A stretch of 64,000 nucleotides of DNA from Anisus vortex (taxonomy: Eukaryota > Mollusca > Gastropoda > Planorbidae). Below are positions 23,491-36,315 of this stretch, in pieces (the stretch's first letter is position 1; the number at the start of each line of letters is the position of its first letter). The translations under genes and the position numbers were made by a program. The notes beneath the pieces are model-generated. The model was given only the letters and a program-made list of their open reading frames with translations, was not told where the DNA came from and did not search any database. The stretch spans positions 62,001 through 126,000 of the forward strand of contig CASBPS010000159.1 of NCBI GenBank assembly GCA_949126835.1, given 5' to 3'.

Positions 23491-26400
23491 ATATAGGTTA
23501 CTAAACGCGGGACTAAAGCAGACGAAATCGGAGCTAGTCACCAATTTTATCTTCAATTTTAAAAAGGTTACTAAGTGCGGGGCTATAGCAGACGAAATCG
23601 GAGCTAGTCACCAATTTTATCCTCAATTTTAAAAAGGTTACTAAGTGCGGGGCTATAGCAGACAAAATCGGAGCTAGTCACCAATTTTATCCTCAATTTT
23701 AAAAAGGTTACTGAGTGCGATGCTATAGCAGACGAAATCGGAGCTAGTCACCAATTTTATCTTCAATTTTAAAAAGGTTACTGAGTGCGGGGCTATAGCA
23801 GACGAAACCGGAGCTAGTCACCAATTTTATCTTCATTTTTAAAAAGGTTACTAAGTGCGGGGCTATAGCAGACTAAATCAGAGCTAGTCACCAAATTTAT
23901 CTTCAATTTTTAAAAAGGTTACTAAGTGCGGGGCTATAACAGACGAAATCGAAGCTAGTCACCCATTTTATCTTCAATTTTTAAAAGGTTACTAAGTGCG
24001 GGGCTATAGCAGACGAAATCGGAGCTGGTCACCAATTTTATCTTCAATTTTAAAAAGGTTACTAAGTGTGGGGCTATAGCAGACGAAATCGGAGCTAGTC
24101 ACCAATTTTATCTTCAATTTAACAACGTTACAAAGTGCAGGGCTATAGCAGACGAAATCGGAGCTAGTCAACAATTTTATCTTCAATTTTAAAAGAGTTA
24201 CTAAGTGCGGGGCTATAGCAGACGAAATCGGAGCTAGTCACCAATTTTATCTTCAATTTTAAAAAGATTACTAAGTGCGGGGCTATAGCAGACTAAATCA
24301 GAGCTAGTCACCAATTTTATTTTCAATTTTAAAAAGGTTACTAAGTGCAGGGCTAAAGCAGATGAAATCGGAGCTAGTCACCAAATTTATCTTCAATTTT
24401 TAAAAAGGTTACTAAGTGCGGGGCTATAACAGACGAAATCGGAGCTAGTCACCAATTTTATCTTTAATTTTAAAAAGGTTACTAAATGCGGGGCTAGAGC
24501 AGACAAATAAGAGCTAGTCACCCATTTTATCTTCAATTTTTAAAAGGTTACTAACTGCGGGGCTATAGCAGACGAAATCGGAGCTGGTCACCAATTTTAT
24601 CTTTAATTTTAAAAAGGCTACCAAGTGCGGGGCTATAGCAGACGAAATCGGAGCTAGTCACCAATTTTATCTTCAATTTAATAACGTTACTAAGTGCGGG
24701 GCTATAGCAGACGAAATCGGAGCTAGTCAAGAATTTTATCTTCACTTTTAAAAAGGTTACTAAGTGCGGGGCTATAGCAGACGAAATCGGAGGTAGTCAC
24801 CAATTTTATCTTCAATTTTAAAAAGGTTACTAAGTGCGGGGCTATAGCAGACAAAATCGGAGCTAGTCACCAATTTTATCTTTAATTTAATAACGTTACT
24901 AAGTGCGGGGCTATAGCAGACGAAATCGGAGCTAGTCAACAATTTCATCTTCAATTTTTAAAATGTTACTCAGTGCGGGGCTATAGCAGACGAAATCGGA
25001 GCTAGTCACCAATTTTATCTTCAATTTTAAAAAGGTTACTAAGTGCGGGGCTATAGCAGACGAAATCGGAGCTAGTCACCAATTTTATCTTCAATTTTAA
25101 AAAGGCTACTAAGTGCGGGGCTATAGCAGACAAAATCGGAGCTAGTCAACAATTTTATTTTCAATTTTAAAAAGGTTACTAAGTGCGGGGCTATAGCAGA
25201 CGAAATCGGAGCTAGTCACCAATTTTATCTTCAATTTTAAAAAGGTTACTAAGTGCGGGGCTATAGCAGACGAAATCGGAGCTAGTCACCAATTTTATCT
25301 TTAATTTTAAAATGGTTACTAAGTGCGGGGCTATAGCAGACAAAATCGGAGCTAGTCACCAATTTAATCTTCTATTTTAAAAAGGTTACTAAGTGCAGGG
25401 CCATAGCAGACGAATTCAGAGCTAGTCACCAATTTTATCTTCAATTTTAAAAAGGTTACTAGGTGCGGGGCTATAGCAGACGAAATCGGAGCTAGTCACC
25501 AATTTTATCTTCAATTTTATAAAGTTTACTAAACGCGGGACTAAAGCAGACGAAATCAGAGCTGGTCACCAATTTTATCTTCAATTTTAAAAAGGTTACT
25601 AAGTGCGGGGCTATAGCAGACGAAATCGGAGCTAGTCACCAATTTTATCCTCAATTTTAAAAAGGTTACTAAGTGCGGGGCTATAGCAGACGAAATCGGA
25701 GCTAGTCACCAATTTTATCTTCAATTTTAAAAAGGTTACTGAGTGCGGGGCTATAGCAGACGAAACCGGAGCTAGACACCAATTTTATCTTCAATTTTAA
25801 AAAGGTTACTGAGTGCGGGGCTAAAGCAGACGAAATCGGAGCTAGTCACCAATTTTATCTTCAATTTTAAAAAGGTTACTAAGTGCGGGGCTATAGCAGA
25901 CTAAATCAGAGCTAGTCACCAAATTTATCTTCAATTTTAAAAAGGTTACTAAGTGCGGGGCTATAACAGACGAAATTGAAGCTAGTCACCAATTTTATCT
26001 TCAATTTTAAAAAGGTTACTAAATGCGGGGCTATAGCAGACAAAATAAGAGCTAGTCACCCATTTTATCTTCAATTTTTAAAAGGTTACTAAGTGCGGGG
26101 CTATAGCAGACAAAATCGGTGCTGGTCACCAATTTTATCTTCAATTTAAAAAGGCTACTAAGTGCGGGGCTATAGCTGACGAAATCGGAGCTAGTCAACA
26201 ATTTTATCTTCAATTTTAAAAAGGTTACTAAGTGCGGGGCTATAGCAGACGAAATCGGAGCTAGTCACCAATTTTATCTTCAATTTTAAAAAGGTTACTA
26301 AGTGCGGGGCTATAGCAGACGAAATCGGAGCTAGTCACCAATTTTATCTTTAATTTTAAAATGGTTACTAAGTGCGGGGCTATAGCAGACAAAATCGGAG

Positions 26401-27530
26401 ATAGTCACCAATTTAATCTTCTATTTTAAAAAGGTTACTAAGTGCAGGGCCATAGCAGACGAATTCAGAGCTAGTCACCAATTTTATCTTCAATTTTAAA
26501 AAGGTTTCTAGGTGCGGGGCTATAGCAGACGAAATCGGAGCTAGTCACCAATTTTATCTTCAATTTTATAAAGGTTACTAAGTGCGGGGCTATAGCAGAC
26601 GAAATCGGAGCTGGTCACCAACTTTATCCTCAATTTTAAAAAGGTTACTAAGTGCGGGGCTATAGCGGACGAAATCGGAGCTAGTCACCAATTTGATCTT
26701 TAATTTTAAAAAGGTTACTAAGTGCGGGGCTATAGCAGATGAAATCGGAGCTAGTCACCAATTTTATCTTCAATTTTAAAAAGGTTACTGAGTGCGGGGC
26801 TATAGCAGACGAAATCGGAGCTAGACACCAATTTTATCTTCAATTTTAAAAAGGTTACTGAGTGCGGGGCTATAGCAGACGAAATCGGAGCTAGTCACCA
26901 ATTTTATCTTCAATTTTAAAAAGGTTGCTAAGTGCGGGGCTATAGCAGACTAAATCAGAGCTAGTCACCAAATTTATCTTTAATTTTTAAAAAGGTTACT
27001 AAGTGCGGGGCTATAACAGACGAAATCGAAGCTAGTCACAAATTTTATCTTCAATTTTAAAAAGGTTACTAAATGCGGGGCTATAGCAGACAAAATAAGA
27101 GCTAGTCACCCATTTTATCTTCAATTTTTAAAAGGTTACTAAGTGCGGGGCTATAGCAGACGAAATCGGAGCTGGTCACCAATTTTATCTTCAATTTTAA
27201 AAAGGCTACTAAGTGCGGGGCTATAGCTGACGAAATCGGAGCTAGTCACAAATTTTATCTTCAATTTAATAACGTTACTAAGTGCGGGGCTATAGCAGAC
27301 GAAATCGGAGCTAGTCAACAATTTTATCTTCAATTTTAAAAGGGTTACTAAGTGCGGGGCTATAGCAGACGAAATCGGAGCTAGTCACCAATTTTATCTT
27401 CAATTTTAAAAAGGTTACTAAGTGCGGGGCTATAGAAGACTAAATCAGAGCTAGTCACCAATTTTATCTTCAATTTTAAAAAGGTTACTAAGTGCAGGGC
27501 TATAGCAGACGAAATCGGAGCTAGTCACTA
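23491..27530 (+). repeat. 4.1-kb tandem duplication, copy 2
   Basis: The first part (23,491-23,713) matches 16,637-16,859, a stretch that copy 1 has lost. The rest matches 19,587-23,480 in order, including block P at 24,004, a second signature triplet at 27,151, and the CACTAAAATTATC monomer at about 27,527. One monomer is missing near 25,740. A single-base private change, GAGATAGTC, is seen near 26,400. Confidence 0.83.
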
Positions 27531-29300
27531 AAATTATCTTCAATTTTTAAAAAGGTTACTAACTGCGGGGCTATAACAGACGAAATCAAAGCTAGTCACC
27601 AATTTTATCTTCAATTTTAAAAAGGTTACTAAATGCGGGGCTATAGCAGACGAAATAAGAGCTAGTCACCCATTTTATCTTCAATTTTTAAAAGGTTACT
27701 AATTGCGGGGCTATAGCAGACGAAATCAGAGCTGGTCACCAATTTTATCTTCAATATAAAAAAGGCTACTAAGTGCGGGGCTATAGCAGACGAAATCGGA
27801 GCTAGTCACAAATTTTATCTTCAATTTTTAAAAGGTTACTAATTGCGGGGCTATAGCAGACGAAATCGGAGCTAGTCAACAATTTTATCTTCAATTTTAA
27901 AAAGGTTACTAAGTGCGGGGCTATAGCAGACGAAATCGGAGCTAGTCACCAATTTTATCTTCAATTTTAAAAAGGTTACTAAGTGCGGGGCTATAGCAGA
28001 CAAAATCGGAGCTAGTCACCAATTTAATCTTCTATTTTAAAAAGGTTACTAAGTGCGGGGCCATAGCAGACGAATTCAGAGCTAGTCACCAATTTTATCT
28101 TCAATTTTAAAAAGGTTACTAGGTGCGGGGCTATAGCAGACGAAATCGGAGCTAGTCACCAATTTTATCTTCAATTTTGTAAAGGTTACTAAACGCGGGA
28201 CTAAAGCAGACGAAATCGGAGCTAGTCACCAATTTTATCTTCAATTTTAAAAAGGTTACTAAGTGCGGGGCTATAGCAGACGAAATCGGAGCTAGTCACC
28301 AATTTTATCTTCAATTTTATAAAGGTTACTAAACGCGGGACTAAAGCAGACGAAATCGAAGCTAGTCACAAATTTTATATTCAATTTTAAAAAGGTTACT
28401 AAATGCGGGGCTATAGCAGACGAAATAAGAGCTAGTCACCCATTTTATCTTTAATTTTAAAAAGGTTACTAAGTGCGGGGCTATAGCAGACGAAATCGGA
28501 GCTGGTCACCAATTTTATCTTCAATTTTAAAAAGGCTACTAAGTGCGGGGCTATAGCAGACGAAATCGGAGCTAGTCACCAATTTTATCTTCAATTTAAT
28601 AACGTTACTAAGTGCGGGGCTATAGCAGACGAAATCGGAGCTAGTCAACAATTTTATCTTCAATTTTTAAAATGTTACTCTGTGCGGGGCTATAGCAGAC
28701 GAAATCGGAGCTAGTCACCAATTTTATTTTCAATTTTAAAAAGGTTACTAAGTGCGGGGCTATAGCAGACGAAATCGGAGCAAGTCACCAATTTTATCTT
28801 CAATTTTAAAAAGGTTACTAAGTGCGGGGCAATAGCAGACGAAATCGGAGCTAGTCACCAATTTTATCTTTAATTTTAAAATGGTTACTAAGTGCGGGGC
28901 TATAGCAGACAAAATCGGAGCTAGTCACCAATTTAATCTTCTATTTTAAAAAGGTTACTAAGTGCGGGGCCATAACAGACGAATTTAGAGCTAGTCACCA
29001 ATTTTATCTTCAATTTTAAAAAGGTTACTAGGTGCGGGGCTATAGCAGACGAAATCGGAGCTAGTCACCAATTTTATCTTCAATTTTATAAAGGTTACTA
29101 AACGCGGGACTAAAGCAGACGAAATCGGAGCTAGTCACCAATTTTAACTTCAATTTTAATAAGGTTACTAAGTGCGGGACTATAGCAGACGAAATCGGAG
29201 CTAGTCACCAATTTTATCTTCAATTTTTTAAAGGTTACTAAACGCGGGACTAAAGCAGACGAAATCGGAGCTAGTCACCAATTTTATCCTCAATTTTTAA
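27531..29300 (+). repeat. satellite block joining the 4.1-kb and 2.6-kb regions
   Basis: This stretch is satellite only. From about 27,980 it is the long-range sister of 14,480 onward. The first 450 bp hold an odd run: AACTGCGGGG, GAAATCAAAGC, CAATATAAAAAAGG near 27,754, and two AATTGCGGGG monomers. These resemble the AATTGCGG and AAAAAAGGC monomers that become common after 40 kb. The signature triplet is at 28,481. Confidence 0.75.
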
Positions 29301-29304
29301 AAAG

Positions 29305-30705
29305 GTTACTAAGTGCGGGGCTATAACAGACGAAATCGAAGCTAGTCACAAATTTTATCTTCAATTTTAAAAAGGTTACTAAATGCGGGGCTATAGCAGA
29401 CGAAATAAGAGCTAGTCACCCATTTTATCTTCAATTTTAAAAAGGTTACTAAGTGCGGGGCTATAGCAGACGAAATCGGAGCTGGTCACCAATTTTATCT
29501 TCAATTTTAAAAAGGCTACTAAGTGCGGGGCTATAGCAGACGAAATCGGAGCTAGTCACCAATTTTATCTTCAATTTAATAACGTTACTAAGTGCGGGGC
29601 TATAGCAGACGAAATCGGAGCTAGTCAAAAATTTTATCTTCAATTTTTAAAATGTTACTCAGTGCGGGGCTATAGCAGACGAAATCGGAGCTAGTCACCA
29701 ATTTTATCTTCAATTTTAAAAAGGTTACTAAGTGCGGGGCTATAGCAGACAAAATCGGAGCTAGTCACCAATTTTATCTTCAATTTTAAAAAGGCTACTA
29801 AGTGCGGGGCTATAGCAGACGAAATCGGAGCTAGTCACCAATTTTATCTTCAATTATAAAAAGGTTACTAAGTGCGGGGCTATAGCAGACGAAATCAGAG
29901 CTAGTCACCAATTTTATCTTCAATTTTAAAAAGGTTACTAAGTGCGGGGCTATAGCAGACGAAATCGGAGCTAGTCACCAATTTTATCTTTAATTTTAAA
30001 ATGGTTACTAAGTGCGGGGCTATAGCAGACAAAATCGGAGCTAGTCACCAATTTAATCTTCTATTTTAAAAAGGTTACTAAGTGCGGGGCCATAGCAGAC
30101 GAATTCAGAGCTAGTCAACAATTTTATCTTCAATTTTAAAAAGGTTACTAATTGCGGGGCTATAGCAGACGAAATCGGAGCTAGTCACCAAATTTATCTT
30201 CAATTTTATATAGAATACTAAACGCGGGACTAAAGCAGACGAAATCGGAGCTAGTCACCAATTTTATCTTCAATTTTAAAAAGGTTACTAAGTGCGGGGC
30301 TATAGCAGACGAAATCGGAGCTAGTCACCAATTTTATCCTCAATTTTAAAAAGGTTACTAAGTGCGGGGCTATAGCAGACAAAATCGGAGCTAGTCACCA
30401 ATTTTATCTTCAATTTTAAAAAGGTTACTAAATGCGGGGCTATAGCAGATGAAATCGGAGCTAGTCACCAATTTTATCCTCAATTTTAAAAAGGTTACTG
30501 AGTGCGGGGCTATAGCAGACGAAATCGGAGCTAGTCACCAATTTTATCTTCAATTTTAAAAAGGTTACTGAGTGCGGGGCTATAGCAGACTAAATCGGAG
30601 CTAGTCACCAATTTTTTCTTCAATTTTAAAAAGGTTACTAAGTGCGGGGCTATAACAGACGAAATCGAAGCTAGTCACCCATTTTATCTTCAATTTTTAA
30701 AAGGT
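29305..30705 (+). repeat. 1,399-bp tandem duplication, copy 1
   Basis: The marker CTATAACAG at 29,321 recurs at 30,720 and the signature triplet at 29,461 recurs at 30,860, both exactly 1,399 bp later (20 x 70 - 1). The joint lies within about 30,702-30,725, where a CACCCATT monomer is followed by GCTATAACAG instead of the GCTATAGCAG seen at the equivalent point near 32,120. Copy 2 runs to about 32,104. Confidence 0.83.
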
Positions 30706-32478
30706 TACTAAGTGCGGGGCTATAACAGACGAAATCGAAGCTAGTCACAAATTTTATCTTCAATTTTAAAAAGGTTACTAAATGCGGGGCTATAGCAGAC
30801 GAAATAAGAGCTAGTCACCCATTTTATCTTCAATTTTAAAAAGGTTACTAAGTGCGGGGCTATAGCAGACGAAATCGGAGCTGGTCACCAATTTTATCTT
30901 CAATTTTAAAAAGGCTACTAAGTGCGGGGCTATAGCAGACGAAATCGGAGCTAGTCACCAATTTTATCTTCAATTTAATAACGTTACTAAGTGCGGGGCT
31001 ATAGCAGACGAAATCGGAGCTAGTCAAAAATTTTATCTTCAATTTTTAAAATGTTACTCAGTGCGGGGCTATAGCAGACGAAATCGGAGCTAGTCACCAA
31101 TTTTATCTTCAATTTTAAAAAGGTTACTAAGTGCGGGGCTATAGCAGACAAAATCGGAGCTAGTCACCAATTTTATCTTCAATTTTAAAAAGGCTACTAA
31201 GTGCGGGGCTATAGCAGACGAAATCGGAGCTAGTCACCAATTTTATCTTCAATTATAAAAAGGTTACTAAGTGCGGGGCTATAGCAGACGAAATCGGAGC
31301 TAGTCACCAATTTTATCTTCAATTTTAAAAAGGTTACTAAGTGCGGGGCTATAGCAGACGAAATCGGAGCTAGTCACCAATTTTATCTTTAATTTTAAAA
31401 TGGTTACTAAGTGCGGGGCTATAGCAGACAAAATCGGAGCTAGTCACCAATTTAATCTTCTATTTTAAAAAGGTTACTAAGTGCGGGGCCATAGCAGACG
31501 AATTCAGAGCTAGTCAACAATTTTATCTTCAATTTTAAAAAGGTTACTAATTGCGGGGCTATAGCAGACGAAATCGGAGCTAGTCACCAAATTTATCTTC
31601 AATTTTATATAGAATACTAAACGCGGGACTAAAGCAGACGAAATCGGAGCTAGTCACCAATTTTATCTTCAATTTTAAAAAGGTTACTAAGTGCGGGGCT
31701 ATAGCAGACGAAATCGGAGCTAGTCACCAATTTTATCCTCAATTTTAAAAAGGTTACTAAGTGCGGGGCTATAGCAGACAAAATCGGAGCTAGTCACCAA
31801 TTTTATCTTCAATTTTAAAAAGGTTACTAAATGCGGGGCTATAGCAGATGAAATCGGAGCTAGTCACCAATTTTATCCTCAATTTTAAAAAGGTTACTGA
31901 GTGCGGGGCTATAGCAGACGAAATCGGAGCTAGTCACCAATTTTATCTTCAATTTTAAAAAGGTTACTGAGTGCGGGGTTATAGCAGACTAAATCGGAGC
32001 TAGTCACCAATTTTATCTTCAATTTTAAAAAGGTTACTAAGTGCGGGGCTATAACAGACGAAATCGAAGCTAGTCACCCATTTTATCTTCAATTTTTAAA
32101 AGGTTACTAAGTGCGGGGCTATAGCAGACGAAATCGGAGCTGGTCACCAATTTTATCTTCAATTTTATAAAGGCTACTAAGTGCGGGGCTATAGCAGACG
32201 AAATCGGAGCTAGTCACAAATTTTATCTTCAATTTAATAACGTTACAAAGTGCGGGGCTATAGCAGACGAAATCGGAGCTAGTCAACAATTTTATCTTCA
32301 ATTTTAAAAGAGTTACTAAGTGCGGGGCTATAGCAGACGAAATCGGAGCTAGTCACCAATTTTATCTTCAATTTTAAAAAGATTACTAAGTGCGGGGCTA
32401 TAGCAGACTAAATCAGAGCTAGTCACCAATTTTATTTTCAATTTTAAAAAGGTTACTAAGTGCAGGGCTATAGCAGAT
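29891..32478 (+). repeat. 2,588-bp tandem duplication, copy 1
   Basis: The unit is 37 x 70 - 2 bases and contains most of both 1,399-bp copies. Signature triplets at 30,860 and 32,119 recur at 33,448 and 34,707, and AATTTTTTCTTC and GCGGGGTTATAGC recur at the same offset, so no net indel has arisen. The copy ends at the chimeric monomer described at 32,469-32,490. Confidence 0.9.
30706..32104 (+). repeat. 1,399-bp tandem duplication, copy 2
   Basis: The copy repeats 29,305-30,705 with few differences: GAAATCAGAGC near 29,890 is GAAATCGGAGC here, AATTTTTTCTTC near 30,610 is AATTTTATCTTC here, and GCGGGGTTATAGC near 31,975 is private to this copy. These differences are carried unchanged into the later 2,588-bp duplication, which dates the two events relative to each other. 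Confidence 0.83.
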
Positions 32479-35066
32479 GAAATCAGAGCTAGTCACCAAT
32501 TTTATCTTCAATTTTAAAAAGGTTACTAAGTGCGGGGCTATAGCAGACGAAATCGGAGCTAGTCACCAATTTTATCTTTAATTTTAAAATGGTTACTAAG
32601 TGCGGGGCTATAGCAGACAAAATCGGAGCTAGTCACCAATTTAATCTTCTATTTTAAAAAGGTTACTAAGTGCGGGGCCATAGCAGACGAATTCAGAGCT
32701 AGTCAACAATTTTATCTTCAATTTTAAAAAGGTTACTAATTGCGGGGCTATAGCAGACGAAATCGGAGCTAGTCACCAAATTTATCTTCAATTTTATATA
32801 GAATACTAAACGCGGGACTAAAGCAGACGAAATCGGAGCTAGTCACCAATTTTATCTTCAATTTTAAAAAGGTTACTAAGTGCGGGGCTATAGCAGACGA
32901 AATCGGAGCTAGTCACCAATTTTATCCTCAATTTTAAAAAGGTTACTAAGTGCGGGGCTATAGCAGACAAAATCGGAGCTAGTCACCAATTTTATCTTCA
33001 ATTTTAAAAAGGTTACTAAATGCGGGGCTATAGCAGATGAAATCGGAGCTAGTCACCAATTTTATCCTCAATTTTAAAAAGGTTACTGAGTGCGGGGCTA
33101 TAGCAGACGAAATCGGAGCTAGTCACCAATTTTATCTTCAATTTTAAAAAGGTTACTGAGTGCGGGGCTATAGCAGACTAAATCGGAGCTAGTCACCAAT
33201 TTTTTCTTCAATTTTAAAAAGGTTACTAAGTGCGGGGCTATAACAGACGAAATCGAAGCTAGTCACCCATTTTATCTTCAATTTTTAAAAGGTTACTAAG
33301 TGCGGGGCTATAACAGACGAAATCGAAGCTAGTCACAAATTTTATCTTCAATTTTAAAAAGGTTACTAAATGCGGGGCTATAGCAGACGAAATAAGAGCT
33401 AGTCACCCATTTTATCTTCAATTTTAAAAAGGTTACTAAGTGCGGGGCTATAGCAGACGAAATCGGAGCTGGTCACCAATTTTATCTTCAATTTTAAAAA
33501 GGCTACTAAGTGCGGGGCTATAGCAGACGAAATCGGAGCTAGTCACCAATTTTATCTTCAATTTAATAACGTTACTAAGTGCGGGGCTATAGCAGACGAA
33601 ATCGGAGCTAGTCAAAAATTTTATCTTCAATTTTTAAAATGTTACTCAGTGCGGGGCTATAGCAGACGAAATCGGAGCTAGTCACCAATTTTATCTTCAA
33701 TTTTAAAAAGGTTACTAAGTGCGGGGCTATAGCAGACAAAATCGGAGCTAGTCACCAATTTTATCTTCAATTTTAAAAAGGCTACTAAGTGCGGGGCTAT
33801 AGCAGACGAAATCGGAGCTAGTCACCAATTTTATCTTCAATTATAAAAAGGTTACTAAGTGCGGGGCTATAGCAGACGAAATCGGAGCTAGTCACCAATT
33901 TTATCTTCAATTTTAAAAAGGTTACTAAGTGCGGGGCTATAGCAGACGAAATCGGAGCTAGTCACCAATTTTATCTTTAATTTTAAAATGGTTACTAAGT
34001 GCGGGGCTATAGCAGACAAAATCGGAGCTAGTCACCAATTTAATCTTCTATTTTAAAAAGGTTACTAAGTGCGGGGCCATAGCAGACGAATTCAGAGCTA
34101 GTCAACAATTTTATCTTCAATTTTAAAAAGGTTACTAATTGCGGGGCTATAGCAGACGAAATCGGAGCTAGTCACCAAATTTATCTTCAATTTTATATAG
34201 AATACTAAACGCGGGACTAAAGCAGACGAAATCGGAGCTAGTCACCAATTTTATCTTCAATTTTAAAAAGGTTACTAAGTGCGGGGCTATAGCAGACGAA
34301 ATCGGAGCTAGTCACCAATTTTATCCTCAATTTTAAAAAGGTTACTAAGTGCGGGGCTATAGCAGACAAAATCGGAGCTAGTCACCAATTTTATCTTCAA
34401 TTTTAAAAAGGTTACTAAATGCGGGGCTATAGCAGATGAAATCGGAGCTAGTCACCAATTTTATCCTCAATTTTAAAAAGGTTACTGAGTGCGGGGCTAT
34501 AGCAGACGAAATCGGAGCTAGTCACCAATTTTATCTTCAATTTTAAAAAGGTTACTGAGTGCGGGGTTATAGCAGACTAAATCGGAGCTAGTCACCAATT
34601 TTATCTTCAATTTTAAAAAGGTTACTAAGTGCGGGGCTATAACAGACGAAATCGAAGCTAGTCACCCATTTTATCTTCAATTTTTAAAAGGTTACTAAGT
34701 GCGGGGCTATAGCAGACGAAATCGGAGCTGGTCACCAATTTTATCTTCAATTTTATAAAGGCTACTAAGTGCGGGGCTATAGCAGACGAAATCGGAGCTA
34801 GTCACAAATTTTATCTTCAATTTAATAACGTTACAAAGTGCGGGGCTATAGCAGACGAAATCGGAGCTAGTCAACAATTTTATCTTCAATTTTAAAAGAG
34901 TTACTAAGTGCGGGGCTATAGCAGACGAAATCGGAGCTAGTCACCAATTTTATCTTCAATTTTAAAAAGATTACTAAGTGCGGGGCTATAGCAGACTAAA
35001 TCAGAGCTAGTCACCAATTTTATTTTCAATTTTAAAAAGGTTACTAAGTGCAGGGCTATAGCAGAT
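32479..35066 (+). repeat. 2,588-bp tandem duplication, copy 2
   Basis: This is a near-exact repeat of 29,891-32,478 by eye. It begins inside the GAAATC of a monomer whose left part reads GCAGGGCTATAGCAGAT (the end of copy 1) and whose right part reads AGAGCTAG (the start of copy 1). It ends at about 35,066, after which GCAGATGAAATCGGAGC continues into the 1,609-bp region. Confidence 0.9.
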
Positions 35067-36315
35067 GAAATCGGAGCTAGTCACCAAATTTATCTTCAAT
35101 TTTTAAAAAGGTTACTAAGTGCGGGGCTATAACAGACGAAATCGGAGCTAGTCACCAATTTTATCTTCAATTTTAAAAAGGTTACTAAATGCGGGGCTAT
35201 AGCAGACGAAATAAGAGCTAGTCACCCATTTTATCTTCAATTTTTAAAAGGTTACTAATTGCGGGGCTATAGCAGACGAAATCGGAGCTGGTCACCAATT
35301 TTATCTTCAATTTTAAAAAGGCTACCAAGTGCGGGGCTATAGCAGACGAAATCGGAGCTAGTCACCAATTTTATCTTCAATTTAATAACGTTACTAAGTG
35401 CGGGGCTATAGCAGAAAAAATCGGAGCTAGTCAAGAATTTTATCTTCACTTTTAAAAAGGTTACTAAGTGCAGGGCTATAGCAGACGAAATCGGAGGTAG
35501 TCACCAATTTTATCTTCAATTTTAAAAAGGTTACTAAGTGCGGGGCTATAGCAAACAAAATCGGAGCTAGTCACCAATTTTATCTTCAATTTAATAACGT
35601 TACTAAGTGCGGGGCTATAGCAGACGAAATCGGAGCTAGTCAACAATTTTATCTTCAATTTTTAAAATGTTACTCAGTGCGGGGCTATAGCAGACGAATT
35701 CGGAGCTAGTCACCAATTTTATCTTCAATTTTAAAAAGGTTACTAAGTGCGGGGCTATAGCAGACGAAATCGGAGCTAGACACCAATTTTATCTTCAATT
35801 TTAAAAAGGCTACTAAGTGCGGGGCTATAGCAGACGAAATCGGAGCTAGTCACCAATTTTATCCTCAATTTTAAAAAGGTTACTAAGTGCGGGGCTATAG
35901 CAGACAAAATCGGAGCTAGTCACCAATTTTATCTTCAATTTTAAAAAGGTTACTAAATGCGGGGCTATAGCAGATGAAATCGGAGCTAGTCACCAATTTT
36001 ATCCTCAATTTTAAAAAGGTTACTGAGTGCGGGGCTATAGCAGACAAAATCGGAGCTAGTCACCAATTTTATCTTCAATTTTAACAAGGTTACTGAGTGC
36101 GGGGCTATAGCAGACGAAATCGGAGCTAGTCACCAATTTTATCTTCAATTTTAAAAAGGTTACTAAGTGCGGGGCTATAGCAGACTAAATCAGAGCTAGT
36201 CACCAAATTTATCTTCAATTTTTAAAAAGGTTACTAAGTGCGGGGCTATAACAGACGAAATCGAAGCTAGTCACCCATTTTATCTTCAATTTTTAAAAGG
36301 TTACTAAGTGCGGGG
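34707..36315 (+). repeat. 1,609-bp higher-order unit, copy 1
   Basis: The unit is 23 x 70 - 1 bases. Each copy has a signature triplet (34,707), a second one 560 bp on (35,267), a GGAGGTAGTC/AATAACG triplet (35,476), and, in copies 1 and 2, GACGAATTCGGAGC at about 35,694 and 37,303. Then come TATCCTC monomers, GATGAAATC, ACTGAGTGC, CACCAAATTTATC and CACCCATT. A private AACAAGG occurs near 36,082. The start is placed at the triplet by convention. Confidence 0.85.
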
